From Chrysomallon squamiferum (lineage: Eukaryota > Mollusca > Gastropoda > Neomphalida > Peltospiridae): a stretch of 64,000 nt of DNA. Positions 19,681-36,616 of this stretch are shown here, one piece after another; positions within the stretch are counted from its first letter, which is position 1, and every line of letters starts with the position of its first letter. Location of the stretch: positions 46,069 to 110,068 of the forward strand of contig CM022677.1 in the NCBI GenBank assembly GCA_012295275.1. The letters are read 5' to 3'. The notes below the pieces were generated by a model that had not been told where the DNA came from, searched no databases, and worked only from the letters and a program-made list of their open reading frames with translations. Both the position numbers and the translations under genes were made by a program.

Positions 19681-20126
19681 AAATAGATAAGAGCTTTATT
19701 TTTTAGACTGATACATAGAGACATATTTAGATTTAGGTGGATAGATAGACTGATATCTGTAAGGGTAAGAAAGTGCATATTTGTTTTTTGTATTCTAATG
19801 AATGAATATATACATATGTGTGTGAAAGAGAGTTGTCTTCTACTTGTATTTTTGAGATATTGGGTGGGTATGTGAATTGGAATGTAAGATTAATGATATA
19901 TATGTGTGTATGTGTCAAACGTTCTGCTGAGTGATTGTGTGATAGAGAGAATGGGTAGCTAATTTGATTGACAGACACACAGAAAGATAGGCATATGGAT
20001 AGGACATTGATGGATGGTTATAAATGGATCAATTATGTGAATGGATAAAAAAGAAATTAGATAAGACATAGATATATATAGGTAGCTGGGTTGGTTGATA
20101 TTAGATACAGAGATAGATACACTGTG

Positions 20127-20184
<58 letters not shown>

Positions 20185-22030
20185 AGAGAGAGAATGAACA
20201 TAAACATAATGTGAAAATGTGTGTTCTATGTTTTTGAGAGGATGGATAATCAAATGTGAAAGGAAGATTCAATATATAGCGTGTATATGTTTAAAAAAGT
20301 TTGGTTCTGTGTGTTAGTGTGCCAGGCAGTCGGTTTATATATCTGACTGTTTTTAGATTGTCAGATATAGAAAGAAACGGATACTTTAAGATGATTTTAT
20401 AGACATAGTTAGACATATAGGTACGAAGTCAGGGAGAGTTTTAGAAGATTAATGGATATTTACTGATAGTTAGGAATGTAGATGAAAAGAGAAGATAAGA
20501 ATAGAAGGATGAAAAAATATATAGGTAGGTGAGTAGGTTCGTAGGGTGATATATAGAACTGATAGATAAGTAGACAGATAGCCAGACAGGTAGATAGTAC
20601 GTATATTCACAGAAACAAGCCCTTGCTTATGAAATGTGTATGTTTCTAGAATTGTGTTATAGAGAGAGATTGGATATATACTTGTCTGCTAAAGAGGGTG
20701 TGATTGTGTATGATTTTTTGAGAGAGAGAGAGGGATAGGTAATATTCAGAAATACAGCTGGACATGCAGATAGACTGATAAATACATGTATATGTGTAAG
20801 AAAGTGTTTATATATGTGTGTGTGTGAGTGTGTGTGTGGTGTAAATGTGCATGTGATTGTGTTTATGTATGTGTATGTGATGGTGTGTGCATGTGTGATT
20901 GGTGTCTGTGTGTGTGATTGTGTGGTGTGTGTTTGCGTGTGTGTGGTTGTGTGGTTGTGTGCGTGTGTGTGTTGTGTGTGTGTGTGTGGTGTGTGTATGT
21001 GAGTATGATTGTGTGTTTCTGTGTGTATGATTCTTTGTGTGTTTTTTGTGTGTGTATGACTGTGTGTATGTTCAAGAGAAAGAATAGCTTTACTGATTAG
21101 TGTGAATGGGAGTTTGTTTATGTATGTGCAGGTGTGTGATTGTGTGAGTGTTTGTGTGTGTGATTGTATTTATATGTGTTTATTTATATAGATAGTTTTA
21201 TTGACTGCTGCGAATGTGAGTTTTTTAATGTATGTGTATGACAGAGGGTGTGTATACATATGTGAAACAGAGTGAGTATATGTGTATGAATGTATAAGTA
21301 AGTGTTGATGGGTATGTTTATTGAGAACACGATAATTTATAAATATAAGTGCTCTTTCAAACTGTGACATACAGATATATCTAGTTAGATCGACATATGT
21401 AGACATAGATAGGTAGATAGAGTAAAATGTATAGATAGAAACATGTAGAGGGAAAGATAGACACAACATCTATATAAATATGTAGGTAGCTATACAGAGA
21501 AACATGTAGATAGACTGAAAGATAAACAGACAGATATATAGATAGGCAGGTAGTTAGATAGGTAGATATATAGACATAGATAGATATTAAGATAAACTGT
21601 GACACATAGACAGACATACAGATATTTAGGTAGTTAGGTAGGTACATAGGTGTACAGTCATAACCATATGTATAAGAAACATTTTGTATTTGTTTCTCAG
21701 TTTGTGTTGTGGAGAGAGAAGGAATATAGATATACATGTGAGAGTGGGAATGTGAGATTTGTCTTTGTGTTTGTGTTGAGGTACAGTTTGTGTATAAGTA
21801 AATGTGAAACAAGGAGTGTATGTTGTGAAAAATGTGAGTATTTGTCTTTGTGTACTAGTCCGAGTGCAAAACACTGTTCCTTGTATAAGTGATTTTGAGA
21901 GAAGGATAGGTAGAGTGAATGTTAGATATAGTCAGACTGACAGATCTGTGTGTTTCGGCGCATCTGTGTTTATTAGAGAGATAGGTACCTAGTGAGGTAG
22001 ATAGATATGTAGATATATACACAACAGTTA
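19680..22030. repeat. Degenerate GATA/GT satellite-like field
   Basis: About 2.3 kb of one-strand-biased purine/GT sequence made of TAGATAGATAG, GTGTGTATGTG, TAGACTGATA and AGAAAGTGT-like words that recur at irregular spacing (for example near 19745 and 20770). A pure (TG)n lies at 20137-20180 and a GT-rich core at 20815-21070. Frames open on the minus strand are low-complexity. Confidence 0.8.
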
Positions 22031-22508
22031 TATGTGTCTGTGAAATGAGAATGGGTATACCATGTAAATTAGTGTGGATAGAAGAACTGTTTGTTATCAC
22101 AATGTCAACATATTCATTGTATGAAAACATCATTAGTTATATGCCAGTGCGCTAAAAATATATTTCACACCTTAGTTTATTACTGTATGTGCATCTCAAA
22201 AAAGTAATAAAGTGAATAATAAAAAATATATATATATATATTTTACATGTAAGTTGTTTCTACCTAGTTTCACTGTCTGAAAGCATAGCCCATAGCATCC
22301 CTGTGGTTAGCTCAATGTTCCATTGGGCCTGTCAAACACTATATTATAATAAAGAGTGTGAACAGTTTTGTTATCAACCGCTATGAAGCTGCTGTTTTTC
22401 TGTTTATAACGACTATTTAATCAAATTATTTTTATTTGTCACAGATATTCCACAAAATGGTTGGTTGATAATGGAGTTACTGGAACTGTGACAATGCCTG
22501 TCTCACGA

Positions 22509-22566
22509 ATGTTTCATTTGATGTCTGCTTGTAAACTGCTATTAGTTTTATCATTCTTCATTCTCT
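22509..22566 (+). CDS. Possible signal-peptide exon
   Basis: ATG at 22509 opens 19 codons and one base before GTAAGT at 22567. The peptide runs MFHLMSACKLLLVLSFFIL, a good signal-peptide core, and the donor is phase 1 like the receptor gene at the left end. An acceptor-like tttgtcacag at 22445 and an in-frame upstream ATG at 22494 leave the true start open; the segment could also be an internal exon with a membrane anchor. No downstream partner exon found. Confidence 0.35.
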
Positions 22567-22606
22567 GTAAGTGTATATTTATATTACTCCCATCCCTCTT
22601 GTTAAA

Positions 22607-22830
<224 letters not shown>

Positions 22831-23170
22831 TATTTATTTATTTATTTTTGTCTCTTTTAAACAATATACACATCAAATAAATTATAATAAAATGACATGT
22901 CTTGTATTTCGAAATGCTTTGCTTTTAACAGCACAGAAATTTGCAGAAAATTCAGATGACGAGACATTGTTTTATTAATACACAATTTTCATATACTGAT
23001 ATTTCGAAATGGCGCAACAAACCATACACCCCTCAAAAATCAGGCAAAATGTAATGTCCCATTTCTAATAAACATACGTTCATAGAAACTTAAGACCTGT
23101 ATCTGTTTTAATGGAATGCACGAAGTGATAATGAAAAGGTACCAGTAACGATAACTCCATCAAGCTTGGT

Positions 23171-23212
23171 TCACACTACAGCTGCAGTGTTTTCAATGCA
23201 GTTTGATTGACC

Positions 23213-23283
<71 letters not shown>

Positions 23284-23632
23284 TTGATATATGAAATAAT
23301 AACATCTCAAAACAGTGAGATTTTGTACTGTATCGGCTAAATGAATCACGATAAGAATGAGCTAACTGAAAAGCTATGAAAGCAACGAAGTGACACATTT
23401 TATTATTCATATTGGCCTTTACGATGTTTTTATAGTCTTTCTTTTCAGATAGCTTGGTTGTACAAAATTTCAGTATAGGGTGCGCATAAAAGTGTGACAA
23501 AGAGGTCAGAACTGACAAAAGGATTATGTAGGCCAGCGTGCTTACACAGAGGGTTGTACTATGCGGATACAAAGAGTGTATGATGATAGGCTGTTCAGTC
23601 AGTTTTGCAGGTGCGTCAAACAACTTTTTCAT
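23171..23632 (-). other. Unrecognised open frame next to a microsatellite
   Basis: About 115 varied-composition codons stay open on the minus strand before the frame runs into an (ATA)n tract (23215-23281). The composition includes Leu, Ser, Tyr, His and Cys in a pattern not due to simple repeats. I cannot match it to a family. It could be a fragment of a mobile element or chance in AT-rich DNA. Confidence 0.15.
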
Positions 23633-24551
23633 TTAGTTTCAGATTTCTTATATTTCAATCATTAATGTGTTGTCTTTAGTTTATCTTGTTACAACGCAGT
23701 TGATAGCCTGTTTTTATTCAGACGTACAAACACGGATAAGCAAGACACAAACTATTTTTTACTGTATAAGTCTATGACATATCTAATCAATATTTCAAAC
23801 ATAGATAATGAACTTCTGAGTTAACTCCCCTTTATGTATACGTAAGAGTTTATTAATATATAAATAAATATTAATGTACCAAAGAAGGCCTCCATGGACT
23901 GATCTGTGTTCTTGTAATGAGCATTACTAATATATCCTGTGTATAATGGTACATACTGTGAAAGTCACTACGTATGTGAGGCTCCCACTAGTAATGCACA
24001 GCATTTTTATCTAATCATAAATGTAACTTGAAAACTAATTGTAACGTGAATAAAACAATAATTTTAGCTTTAGTTGTATTACTTAATATTACCAGTGTAT
24101 AAAACAACCGTATCATAATTAGAACGATTTTGTCCAATATAATATCATCACCTAAATGCTAAAAGATTAATCCCATGTTATAGCAGGTCGTAAACTTAAC
24201 ATTAATTTCACTTGATACTGAATTAGCCATTACTCTGTTGATATTTTCACTAATCGTAAATAAAACCAAAACCCTAACTCTAAATCTAATCTGAACCAGC
24301 ATTGAACTAACTGTACCTGTACCCATAATCAGGTGTCTTAATTCGTTACATACAGTATAGTGCATACCATGGTTTGTTTCACTCTAGCCATGCTTACTGA
24401 CTTTAAAGACACCGACAAGGATTCATTCGATCATCTGTCTGTACGTAAGACAGAAACAAGAAAATAGAAATGAATGAATGAATGAATAAACAAACCAACA
24501 AAGAAAAAAGATAAATAAAACTATAATAAAAGAAGAACAACAACAACAATG

Positions 24552-24552
<1 letters not shown>

Positions 24553-24632
<80 letters not shown>
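24553..24632. repeat. (GA)n microsatellite
   Basis: About 40 GA units. Flanking sequence 23640-24950 has no gene; a degenerate AACCCTAACTCTAA segment is near 24265. Confidence 0.95.
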
Positions 24633-24635
<3 letters not shown>

Positions 24636-25160
24636 TATGAAGCACACTCTACAAACAAGATGTACAGAGTTGTAAAATGTATCTCATGTCTCAGTTTCTT
24701 AGAAAAGAAAAATGTTTTCAAGAACAACAACTTTAGTTCATCTTTGCTTACTGTCTCTACACAGGAAAGAAAAAGAGAACAAAAACTAAATGTACAAATT
24801 ATTATTGACATTTTGTTAATTTATATCTCATACCTACATAAATGAACAAACTAACAGTGCAAATGTTATGTCTAACAAATATTACACAGAACATAATTTA
24901 CTTAGATATTTATTTTACATAAATCTTAACAAGAAAATTGATAAATGAATCCAGTTTATATACTTATTATACGTATCTGATTGGCAGAAATCAATCCATT
25001 AGAAAGAAAAATTTGAAATAAATTCAAGTGTCTATGATGTCATCAATGCTGTCTGACGTCATCAGCAATACAAAACGTAATATAAATAAATAAATAAATA
25101 AAAATAAAAATGTTAGCCTAGTCATAACCAAAACTGAGAGTATTTGAATGATGTTGTTTT

Positions 25161-25960
25161 TTACACTAAAAATAACAAAGCAGGTATTTGTCCGTGTCTC
25201 ACCCATGTACGAAGTCGTCTGTCACTGTGTTTAGATTTGTGTGACTGAGAAAATCTACAAACAAAAGAGTCTACAACAATTTCTGATTCACGATCTTCTC
25301 CGCACTTTGGGTTTTCATCTCCGCATCCTGAGAGTTCATCATACGACCCCGAGTCATCATCTTTCCGCCATGAGTCATCATCTCCACACCATGACTTTCC
25401 TCCATTAATAGTAACAAACAAGCTGTACTCAGTATTTTCAGTAATCCTCACTGGACGTCTGAACAGGACGTCATACACGTCAGTCACGACGTGTTCATAT
25501 CTCTGTGTCAGCGTAGACCCGTAAACTATTTCGTCTGTTCTTGTGTCGGTGACGAAGGCGCTGACGTCGTAGTTTCGAGGTTCACTATGACCGTACAACT
25601 GAAATCCGCGAAGTAAAGCGTTTTTGTTGACAGAGAAAGTAATGGCGTCATCTTCTTTACCGAAACAGAACCAGTAACCAAGATCAAATCTGTCAAACCG
25701 GTTTATTGTAATCTGTTTCATCATTGCAGTCCTCTTCACCCCTCTTCACCCAGTGTATAAAACTCTTGACTGTTTCTATCTTACTGAGTATGTTTTAGTC
25801 GGTGTCACGTGTTCTACAAAATACGTCTGATTGAGTAACGGATAACGCACGTCTATCACGGCCTCTCCCAGTACTTTACGATTAAGTTTCTGTGTACAGG
25901 TCAGAGTTCTGTTGCAGCGGCTCGCACTGCAGTGACCAGCTTTCTATATTTATATCTAGC
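25161..25960 (-). pseudogene. BTB-BACK-PHR gene copy, 5'-truncated
   Basis: From 25739 to 25161 a 192-codon frame encodes a full PHR domain matching the C-terminus of the gene at 55009-56565: NRF, DAITFSVNKNALLRGFQLYG, VFRRPV, ESEIVVDSFVCRFS and the same final GQIPALLFLV. Upstream, 25740-25960 matches the BACK region (RYPLL, YFVEHVTPT) but contains stop codons, and the BTB exon is missing. The PHR carries an extra acidic stretch of about 25-30 residues before ESEIVV, built from short imperfect repeats of a GAGTCATCATCT-like DNA word. A PHR-only protein cannot be excluded, but no promoter or splice partner is seen; pseudogene is the better reading. Confidence 0.7.
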
Positions 25961-27723
25961 TATGACCTGTACATGGAAATCTTTCAAAAACCAAACAAAA
26001 TTTTTATATAAAAAATAATCAACCTAAGATAATTTCTAACTAGCGACTACTTTCTGTTTAACGCCTGTACTGATCAATACTGCGACCAGAGATCTAGAAA
26101 TAAACAAATAAAAGATAATGAAAGAAAGAAAAAAAAATCAGACAAATATATACCAAATCGATAAAAGATAAAAAGAAATACATTATGCTTACACTAGTGA
26201 TTATTATGATGACGACAACAACAATAATTATTATTATAATTATTATTATAATTATTATTATTATACACAGAAATGTCTGGTCAGTCAGGCAAACAATATT
26301 TCGCTGCGGCACAAACGATTTTCAAATCGCAATGTAAATATAGTGATTTATACACCATTCAACTCCTCGAAAACACAACATAATTAACCAAAATTAAAAC
26401 AAATCTAAAAAGAAACACTGTATAAAAAAAATAATAATAAGTAAGAAAAATAAAGGAACAAGATATGGTGTTTTTAAAGTAGAAAACAATACAAAATACC
26501 TTATAATTTTAATTTCCTGATCAACAGTTTCTTATAAGCGACTATTTTCTGTCTATCGACTCAACTGTAGACCACAGATATCACCAATCTAAGAAGAAAC
26601 GAAATAAATGAAATAAAATAAAATATAATATATAGCAAAAGACGTCAACAAAAAAGGGCAACAATAGGATAGTAGTAGTAGTAATATCATTCTAAAGACT
26701 TTAGTAAAGTCAGGTTATACGTAATGCTTCATTTAAGTTTAAAAAACCTCACTCTTAAATAATCTACTTTTAGTTATCAAACCCTCCACTGAGAAACACG
26801 CTACTGACGTCAAATATCTTATACGTCATCAAGCGTCACTTTGTTAGGTTTCAGTCTCAGATTAAAATAAACAAATCGTTTTACGAGATATTTGTATACT
26901 CATCTTACATACATCTTCTTTACAACAGATAACTTTAATTCTAACTCAATAGATTAAGTACTACTAGATTGCATTGCTTATACGTAAGTCATAAAGGTAA
27001 TTAATAATAATAATAATAATAACAATAATACTAATAACAACAAAAATAATAATAGCAGCAACAACAAGAACATCAGCAACAACAATAATACAAAATGTTT
27101 TTACAGTGTACTAAATATAAGTTTACAGTTTTATTTCTCTGACGAAATTTGCATGACAATGTAATCTGCTACTGATTTTGCTTGTTAAGTAGGTCATATA
27201 GTATTAGCGTGTCACTGCTACACGAAACACACAAAGATATACTCGGGTGTTATTTACAGCGATCTGTCAAGTTAATTGTTAATACACAATCTGCCCATAA
27301 GTTTAGAAATAACCCGTGAAAATAAGAAATTATTTACATTTGTCAGCATTGTGAGAAGATAAATACTTTCAATAAAGACGATAGACACGCAACAAAGAAA
27401 TTCGTAAATAGAATATAAAATTAAATGAGATAATATTATCACATCCTCTACTGGCACCATCCATATACCAGATGGTAAGAAACATTTTATAGTCGGGACT
27501 AGAACATATTTTTTCAAGTTTAAAAAGCCCCACGCTATAATACTGTTTGGTATGTGTATATCCATAGCAGCGATAATGTTTATTATTTGTTCTTCTTTTT
27601 TTTCTTTTTGGATGTTTTCTATTGTAGATGAAAACAAATACAATAACAATCCAAGCAACGAATGAAGATAGGAAGAACAAAAAAATGAAAGGAACACACT
27701 CAAAGAAAGAAATAAGAAAAAAA

Positions 27724-27726
<3 letters not shown>

Positions 27727-27776
<50 letters not shown>

Positions 27777-27777
27777 A
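27727..27777. repeat. (AAT)n microsatellite
   Basis: About 16 AAT units inside arm A, at the position where arm B has (ATTTT)n and (ATT)n. Confidence 0.9.
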
Positions 27778-28139
27778 ATTAAATAAATTTGTATAAAATA
27801 AAAACAATATACAATACTTTGTAGTTTCAAAAATAGTTACCTACCTGAAAAACTTCCTGATCGATAATGTTTTAGAAATGACTTATTTCTTTTTAACGGC
27901 TCTACTATTGATCACTGAGATCAGGGATATATAAATAAATAAATAAATAAAATGAAATAAAGTAAAAGACTGATGAATATATAGCTTCAGCTGTCAACGA
28001 CATATTGAATTATATGTAGGTGTTATCAGTGCTACTACTACTGCTGCTACTACTAGGACCAGTACTACTACTACTGCTACTAGTACCACTATTACTACTA
28101 CTACTACTGCTAACAGAATAATAATAATTATTATAAGGA

Positions 28140-28145
28140 CGATAG

Positions 28146-28181
<36 letters not shown>

Positions 28182-28260
28182 ATAAGTTTATCGATGTATC
28201 TCATAAACCAGTGTGGTAGGTATAATGAAAAAAAAAACAATAATAATAAAAAAAAAAAAA
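28140..28260. repeat. (ATT)n, poly-A and (AAT)n patch
   Basis: ATT run at 28147-28180 followed by A-rich repeats. ACT trinucleotides precede it at 28030-28110. Confidence 0.8.
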
Positions 28261-28706
28261 CGCCTTTATCAAAATTCACACACAGATTTATAGCCCTGAA
28301 TAAATAGATTACAAGTTGAATATGTCTGATTTTTTTTAAGCAAAGCAATAGTACGGCATATATTAAATCGAAATAAGATACACAATACCTTCAAATTTCA
28401 AAATGGCCGACAGCTTCTGAATAATGCGTCTTGTTTGTAAGTGGTTTTCCTAGAATTGACGCCTTCCTGCTTGACAAGGTCACTGAAATGTTGTCTGTGT
28501 GTCGCTGTTTACTAAGTCTTCTGCTGATAAGCACGTGATTGAAATCAGATATCGAACAAGTCACACCATGTATAGCGGTAGATGCATGGAAAGCTTTTGC
28601 ATATATATATGTATATTTATTTATTTATTTATTTAGTCTGTAAAATATTAGTATTTATTTCTCACGCTCTGCTCTTTCACTGTCACTAGCAAGGTAATTA
28701 AAACTT

Positions 28707-29070
28707 TCAACAGTGGCGGATAAAGACGAACAATTCTTGAGCGTGTAAGTTAGTATTTAATGCAGTTATACTCTGGGGAACATTCTCATTAACAAGGATG
28801 GAAACATCGCTAAGTTCTCTATTTTTAGTTTCTTGGAATCCCACGATTATTTCGCGACAAAAGTCCTTTTTCTGTTGTGAAGGAAACACAATTTCTGGGG
28901 GTTATATTTCATCTAAAGTGAGCAGAGTATCATTAGGAGCAAATAACTTTAATAGAGACTGAACTATTTTCTGTATTGATCTGAAAATATTTTTATGTCC
29001 ATGTCGAACTGATTTGTATCCGTTCTTCTGAAATTCAGACTGTTTGCATGCAAAAGTGAGCAACTCTACA
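28707..29070 (-). pseudogene. Unrecognised coding fragment with one in-frame stop
   Basis: Reading the minus strand from about 29070, one frame gives a varied, protein-like sequence (FVELLTFACKQSEFQKNGYK, then SIQKIVQSLLKLFAPNDTLL). It meets a single TAA after LDEI near 28910 and continues in the same frame for about 65 residues (PPEIVFPSQQKKDF, IIVGFQETKNRELS, VSILVNENVPQS) to a stop at 28707. Composition is unlike the AT-rich surroundings. I do not recognise the family; a mobile-element protein or a decayed cellular gene are both possible. Confidence 0.4.
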
Positions 29071-29334
29071 AATTACAATCATCAGAAAGGAAGACGAAAT
29101 TGAAAATAAAATTAAAAGTAATAGAATTTTATATATATATATATATATCACTGGACTGAGATAATTCACTGTACAAACGGATATTCGTTATTATTTCAGT
29201 TCAAACGCGACATTACAGAAATATGTTATTTTCTCTTCTAAAGAAAAATCACGAATTCATCTGGTCTCTACTGACTGTCATATCCACATTAATTTAATCA
29301 GCTTCCTTAAACTGTTTTTAATTGTCCGCTCACA

Positions 29335-32700
<3,366 letters not shown>

Positions 32701-32713
32701 TTATTTACTATAG

Positions 32714-32749
<36 letters not shown>

Positions 32750-32939
32750 CACCATATTATCTACATATTTAATTACTGTTGGATATTGTGTGTGTGATCG
32801 TGTGTGTTCATATTCAACACATTTTCTTGATGTTTAAAAGGACAATTATAAAGTTTTACAGTGTTTGCTTAGATTTGAAAAGATATAGCGTTTATATACA
32901 TTTCTATATGCACCTAAAGCAATCAGCTTAATAGTCGAT

Positions 32940-33034
32940 ATACCTGACACCGATTTTATTATCACGGGGTAAAACTCAATACACTAAAGCTGATAAAATC
33001 AACAAAGCAAACACTATTATTATTATTATTATTA

Positions 33035-33102
<68 letters not shown>
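32940..33102. repeat. Dispersed repeat R3 with (TTA)n tail, copy 1
   Basis: GACACCGATTTTATTATCAC, GTAAAACTCAATACAC and ACAAAGCAAA are followed at once by about 85 bp of TTA units. The same unit with a TAA tail is at 33730-33972. Confidence 0.7.
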
Positions 33103-33414
33103 CGTCAACATCATAATGCATACGCAGACACAACATACATACACACAGACTTACATAGAAAGATAAACACACATAGATACACATACAGACAGCTACAGAC
33201 TCACAGACACAAACATACACACACAAACGCCTTCTGTTATTACACTACAGAGAATAATAGTTTAACTTATTATTGTTTCTTCTTTTCTTAAAGACATTTT
33301 CTTATCTCTATGGCTTATACTAGAAGAAGTCTGAAAAAGTCTGAATGTCTAACATTACAATTTCTCTGTCACAACGAATGTTCTAACAATACAGCGACGT
33401 CTTAATAATTTAAT

Positions 33415-33800
33415 AAGGGTACAGACTTGATAGTCATAACAAATATTTCTCTAACAATCCGCTGACCGCGTGACTAACACAGATACAATACATCTATACC
33501 CTGTAGTACCTTGAATGCCAACAAAGATTAAAGAAGATTTATTTTAAGAAGTTTGAAACATTTGTTAACTGTCATCCGTTTGTGTGTATTAACTTGTTAT
33601 TAAAAAATGAGTGAGCGAAACGAAATCTACTAATCTGTTTTGTCAAGACTAAAGTTCACTGCGTTGTCTCAGCTTTAAACAAATTTACTTTAGTGCAAAG
33701 TCAACTTTATACACACAGAAACAGAGACTGACATGACACTGATTTTGTTAACACGATGTAAAACTCAATACACAGAAACCGATAACACCAACAAAGCAAA

Positions 33801-33869
<69 letters not shown>

Positions 33870-33907
33870 GCAGTTATGAAAATAATAATAATAGCAATAA
33901 TAATAAC

Positions 33908-33955
<48 letters not shown>

Positions 33956-33972
33956 AATAAATAAATAAATAA
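33415..33972. repeat. R2 copy 2, R4 copy 1 and R3 copy 2 with (TAA)n(TAAA)n tail
   Basis: 33415-33510 matches 32030-32165. 33590-33710 shares CTACTAATCTG-TTGTCAAGACTAA and TTTAGT-CAAAGTCAACTT with 34735-34865. 33730-33800 matches 32940-33015 and runs into TAA and TAAA microsatellites to 33972. Confidence 0.65.
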
Positions 33973-34249
33973 ACTAAATTAAACTGACCATTTCTGAGTA
34001 TTGCTCTGTGTAACTGTTAAATCTCAGTAGTGTAACTTCGGCTTCAGTGAAACCGCCATTTGTGTGACGTAATACTTCTTTACCAATTTAGAATTAGAAT
34101 TGTAAACTAGAAGACGACGTTTGTATTTCTTTATTTTTATTTCTTTTGTTCCGGTCAAACTGCTGCATTTGTGATAATTATCATACTATTATCCTGAGAT
34201 GAACGTACTTTACAGAAAATGTGTGTGTGTGTGTGTGCGCGCGTGTGTG

Positions 34250-34380
<131 letters not shown>

Positions 34381-34541
34381 TGTCTGAAAATAGCGTCAGG
34401 AAAAGAGTACCAGTTTTCTAGTCTTTCCGGATTTCAGGACGCCGGATAATTGGTCTGGTACCCGTACTAGGTACTGAGGAAACACCTGCTTTAATGGTTT
34501 AATGTAAAATAAAATTCATATAATTATTATTATTATCATGC

Positions 34542-34602
<61 letters not shown>

Positions 34603-35610
34603 TCTTTATGATCAAATCTTTGATTGTTTAGTATTGTAAATATCCTGTATTTCATCTATTTAAATAGATAACTGGATTCTATACTGAATGTTGGAATATT
34701 TCTACGACCTGTGTTTGAAATTTCTGTCATCTCTGTTCAGCTTGTTATTGAAACACGTGTTACTGATAACATTCCTACTAATCTGTGTTGTCAAGACTAA
34801 TGTTTCCTTAGTTCTCTTAAATGTATTACTAGAGATAAAGATTACTTTAGTACAAAGTCAACTTAATACGAGAGAAAAAGACGTTTAATAATATTAAACA
34901 AATAAAAAGTAAACAAATAAACAAATAAATGAAAAAGATACAAATAAATAAATAAGCATATTAATAACTACAAACAAATAAAAAGATAATAAACAAAGAA
35001 ACAAATAATTAAATAATCAAGTAAGTAAATAGATCAGTAAACAAACACTGAGATCAGAGATCTACAAATAAATAAATAAATAACAACAACAGTAATAAAA
35101 GCAGGAGTAGTAGTTGTGGCAGAAGAAGAAAAATAGTAATATTAATTTTATTGTAAATAAAAAGTAACATCAGTGCGAAAAATAATAAAAGTACTGAAAC
35201 ACTGAGATATTCAGGTTTCCACAGGTGTCAATCACTTGGGAACTTCAACCAATCAAAGCGCGCTATTTCCACACACCCATATTGCCTCCTTCTTTCCTTC
35301 ACTGCGGTGAGAGAACAGTCAGTCGCTATAACTTAAGTAATACAGTCGCTTACAACAACAACAACAACACACACACACAGACACACACACACAGACACAC
35401 ACACACAGACACACACACACAGATGCACACACACAGCCGGATCGTTAAATGAAAAACAGAAAACGAAATAAACCATAAAATGTAAATATTGAAACAAATA
35501 CGGAAATTAATCAGTGATAAATGAAAAACAAAATAAATATCGTCACCATCATTATCACATTAAAAGTAGTAATAGGAGTAGTAGTAGCAGTAGTAGTTGT
35601 ACTTGTAGTA

Positions 35611-35644
<34 letters not shown>

Positions 35645-36610
35645 TAATTAAGGAAAGAATGAAACAAAATTAAATTAAATAACAGGATAAACAATTTGAA
35701 AAAAGAATGAAAAATCATAATCTGAAGAAAAAAGAAAGAAAGAAGGGAAGTGTGTGTTTGGCTGCTATGACAGCTGGTTTATCAATCAATCTAAGTCTGG
35801 CCTGCACCATTCAAACGCAAAATAAAATCGAGTTCGCAGTACTCACCACTGATGTATGTGAATAGAGGTATTTCACATCACACTGCGCATGTGCTGGTTG
35901 CTGGGTAATTCGGAAACGTGTGATTGTAATCGCTTCACATAGAAATGAAAAAGATTTTAATGTTACGGCAAACACAAGGGTTTGCTCGGTAAATTTCCTA
36001 TGTGGGAAGTCAGTGAACGACAAGAAACATGTGGATTATATGTCCACCTTGAATATGGGAAGGGAACAATAGTTTCAGTTATGTTCTTAATTATTCAGTC
36101 TACCGCAGCTGAGTTGAGGTGTTTGTTGCTTGGAGTCACAAATACTTAGAAGGGCTTGTACAAGTATGTAGGTGTTTGTGTGAGTGTATGAGTAACGGTA
36201 CAATCTTCAATATAACAGTTGTCTGTTACTCCAAAATAAATGGTTTATTTATAGAGGTTTTTTTAACAATAAAGTATGTATGCTTGTGTGTGTTTGTACT
36301 AATTACACCTCAGAGGTCTCGCTACATACTGTAACAGATGGTGGGCCCGCCATCACTTACAGCTTAGTACGAATTCGCCCGCCATTTGTCGACAACAGCA
36401 GCAATGTCCGCCCCCCGTTTATGTAGACTGGTTGTCATGGCACTGTTCAGCAGTTCACGTGTCTTGTCACTAAACAAAATGGATGTAATCCGAAGCTGCG
36501 ACTGTCATATTTACAAAGTTCACCCTTCGACGGGTCGCAATCAGATTCCTCTCAAATTTGCTGCTCCTCCCGATGCTACCGCACGACTATATTATTGAGT
36601 ATGAAGTTCA
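34381..36610. other. Stretch without a recognisable gene
   Basis: Holds an (ATT)n tract at 34540-34602, R4 copy 2 at 34735-34865, AAAT-rich sequence, (CA)n at 35362-35435, AGT/AAT trinucleotides at 35565-35640 and a segment at 35755-35865 that recurs at 39235-39375 (GCTGC-ATGACA...TTTATC...AGTACTCAC). 36335-36600 is less AT-rich, with a 39-codon frame from ATG 36481; no family recognised. Confidence 0.5.
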
Positions 36611-36616
36611 AGGTAA

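Larger units (their letters stand above)
24950..28610. repeat. Inverted segmental duplication, arm A
   Basis: The reverse complement follows 51840-56780 in order. The 28600 end (GTGTGACTTGTTC, TATCTGATTTCA) matches 51870; AAGGCGTCA-TTCTAGGAAAACCACT matches 51960; the 27290-27480 block (CTGACAAATGTAAATAATTT and the CGGGTTATTTCTA region) matches 52790-52985; 25970-26090 matches 54680-54840; the gene copy matches 55850-56565; and 24960-25160 matches the 3' flank to 56770. Arm A lacks the BTB exon and the microsatellite before it. Confidence 0.8.

Noticed and set aside
27272-27830. 168- and 153-codon minus-strand frames
   Set aside because: They begin in (AAT)n and continue through non-coding sequence shared with 52470-53000, where the same frames are not kept open.
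35811-36023. 70-codon minus-strand frame
   Set aside because: Varied composition, but no splice-site support or recognisable domain, and part of it lies in a segment that also occurs at 39.3 kb without the frame.
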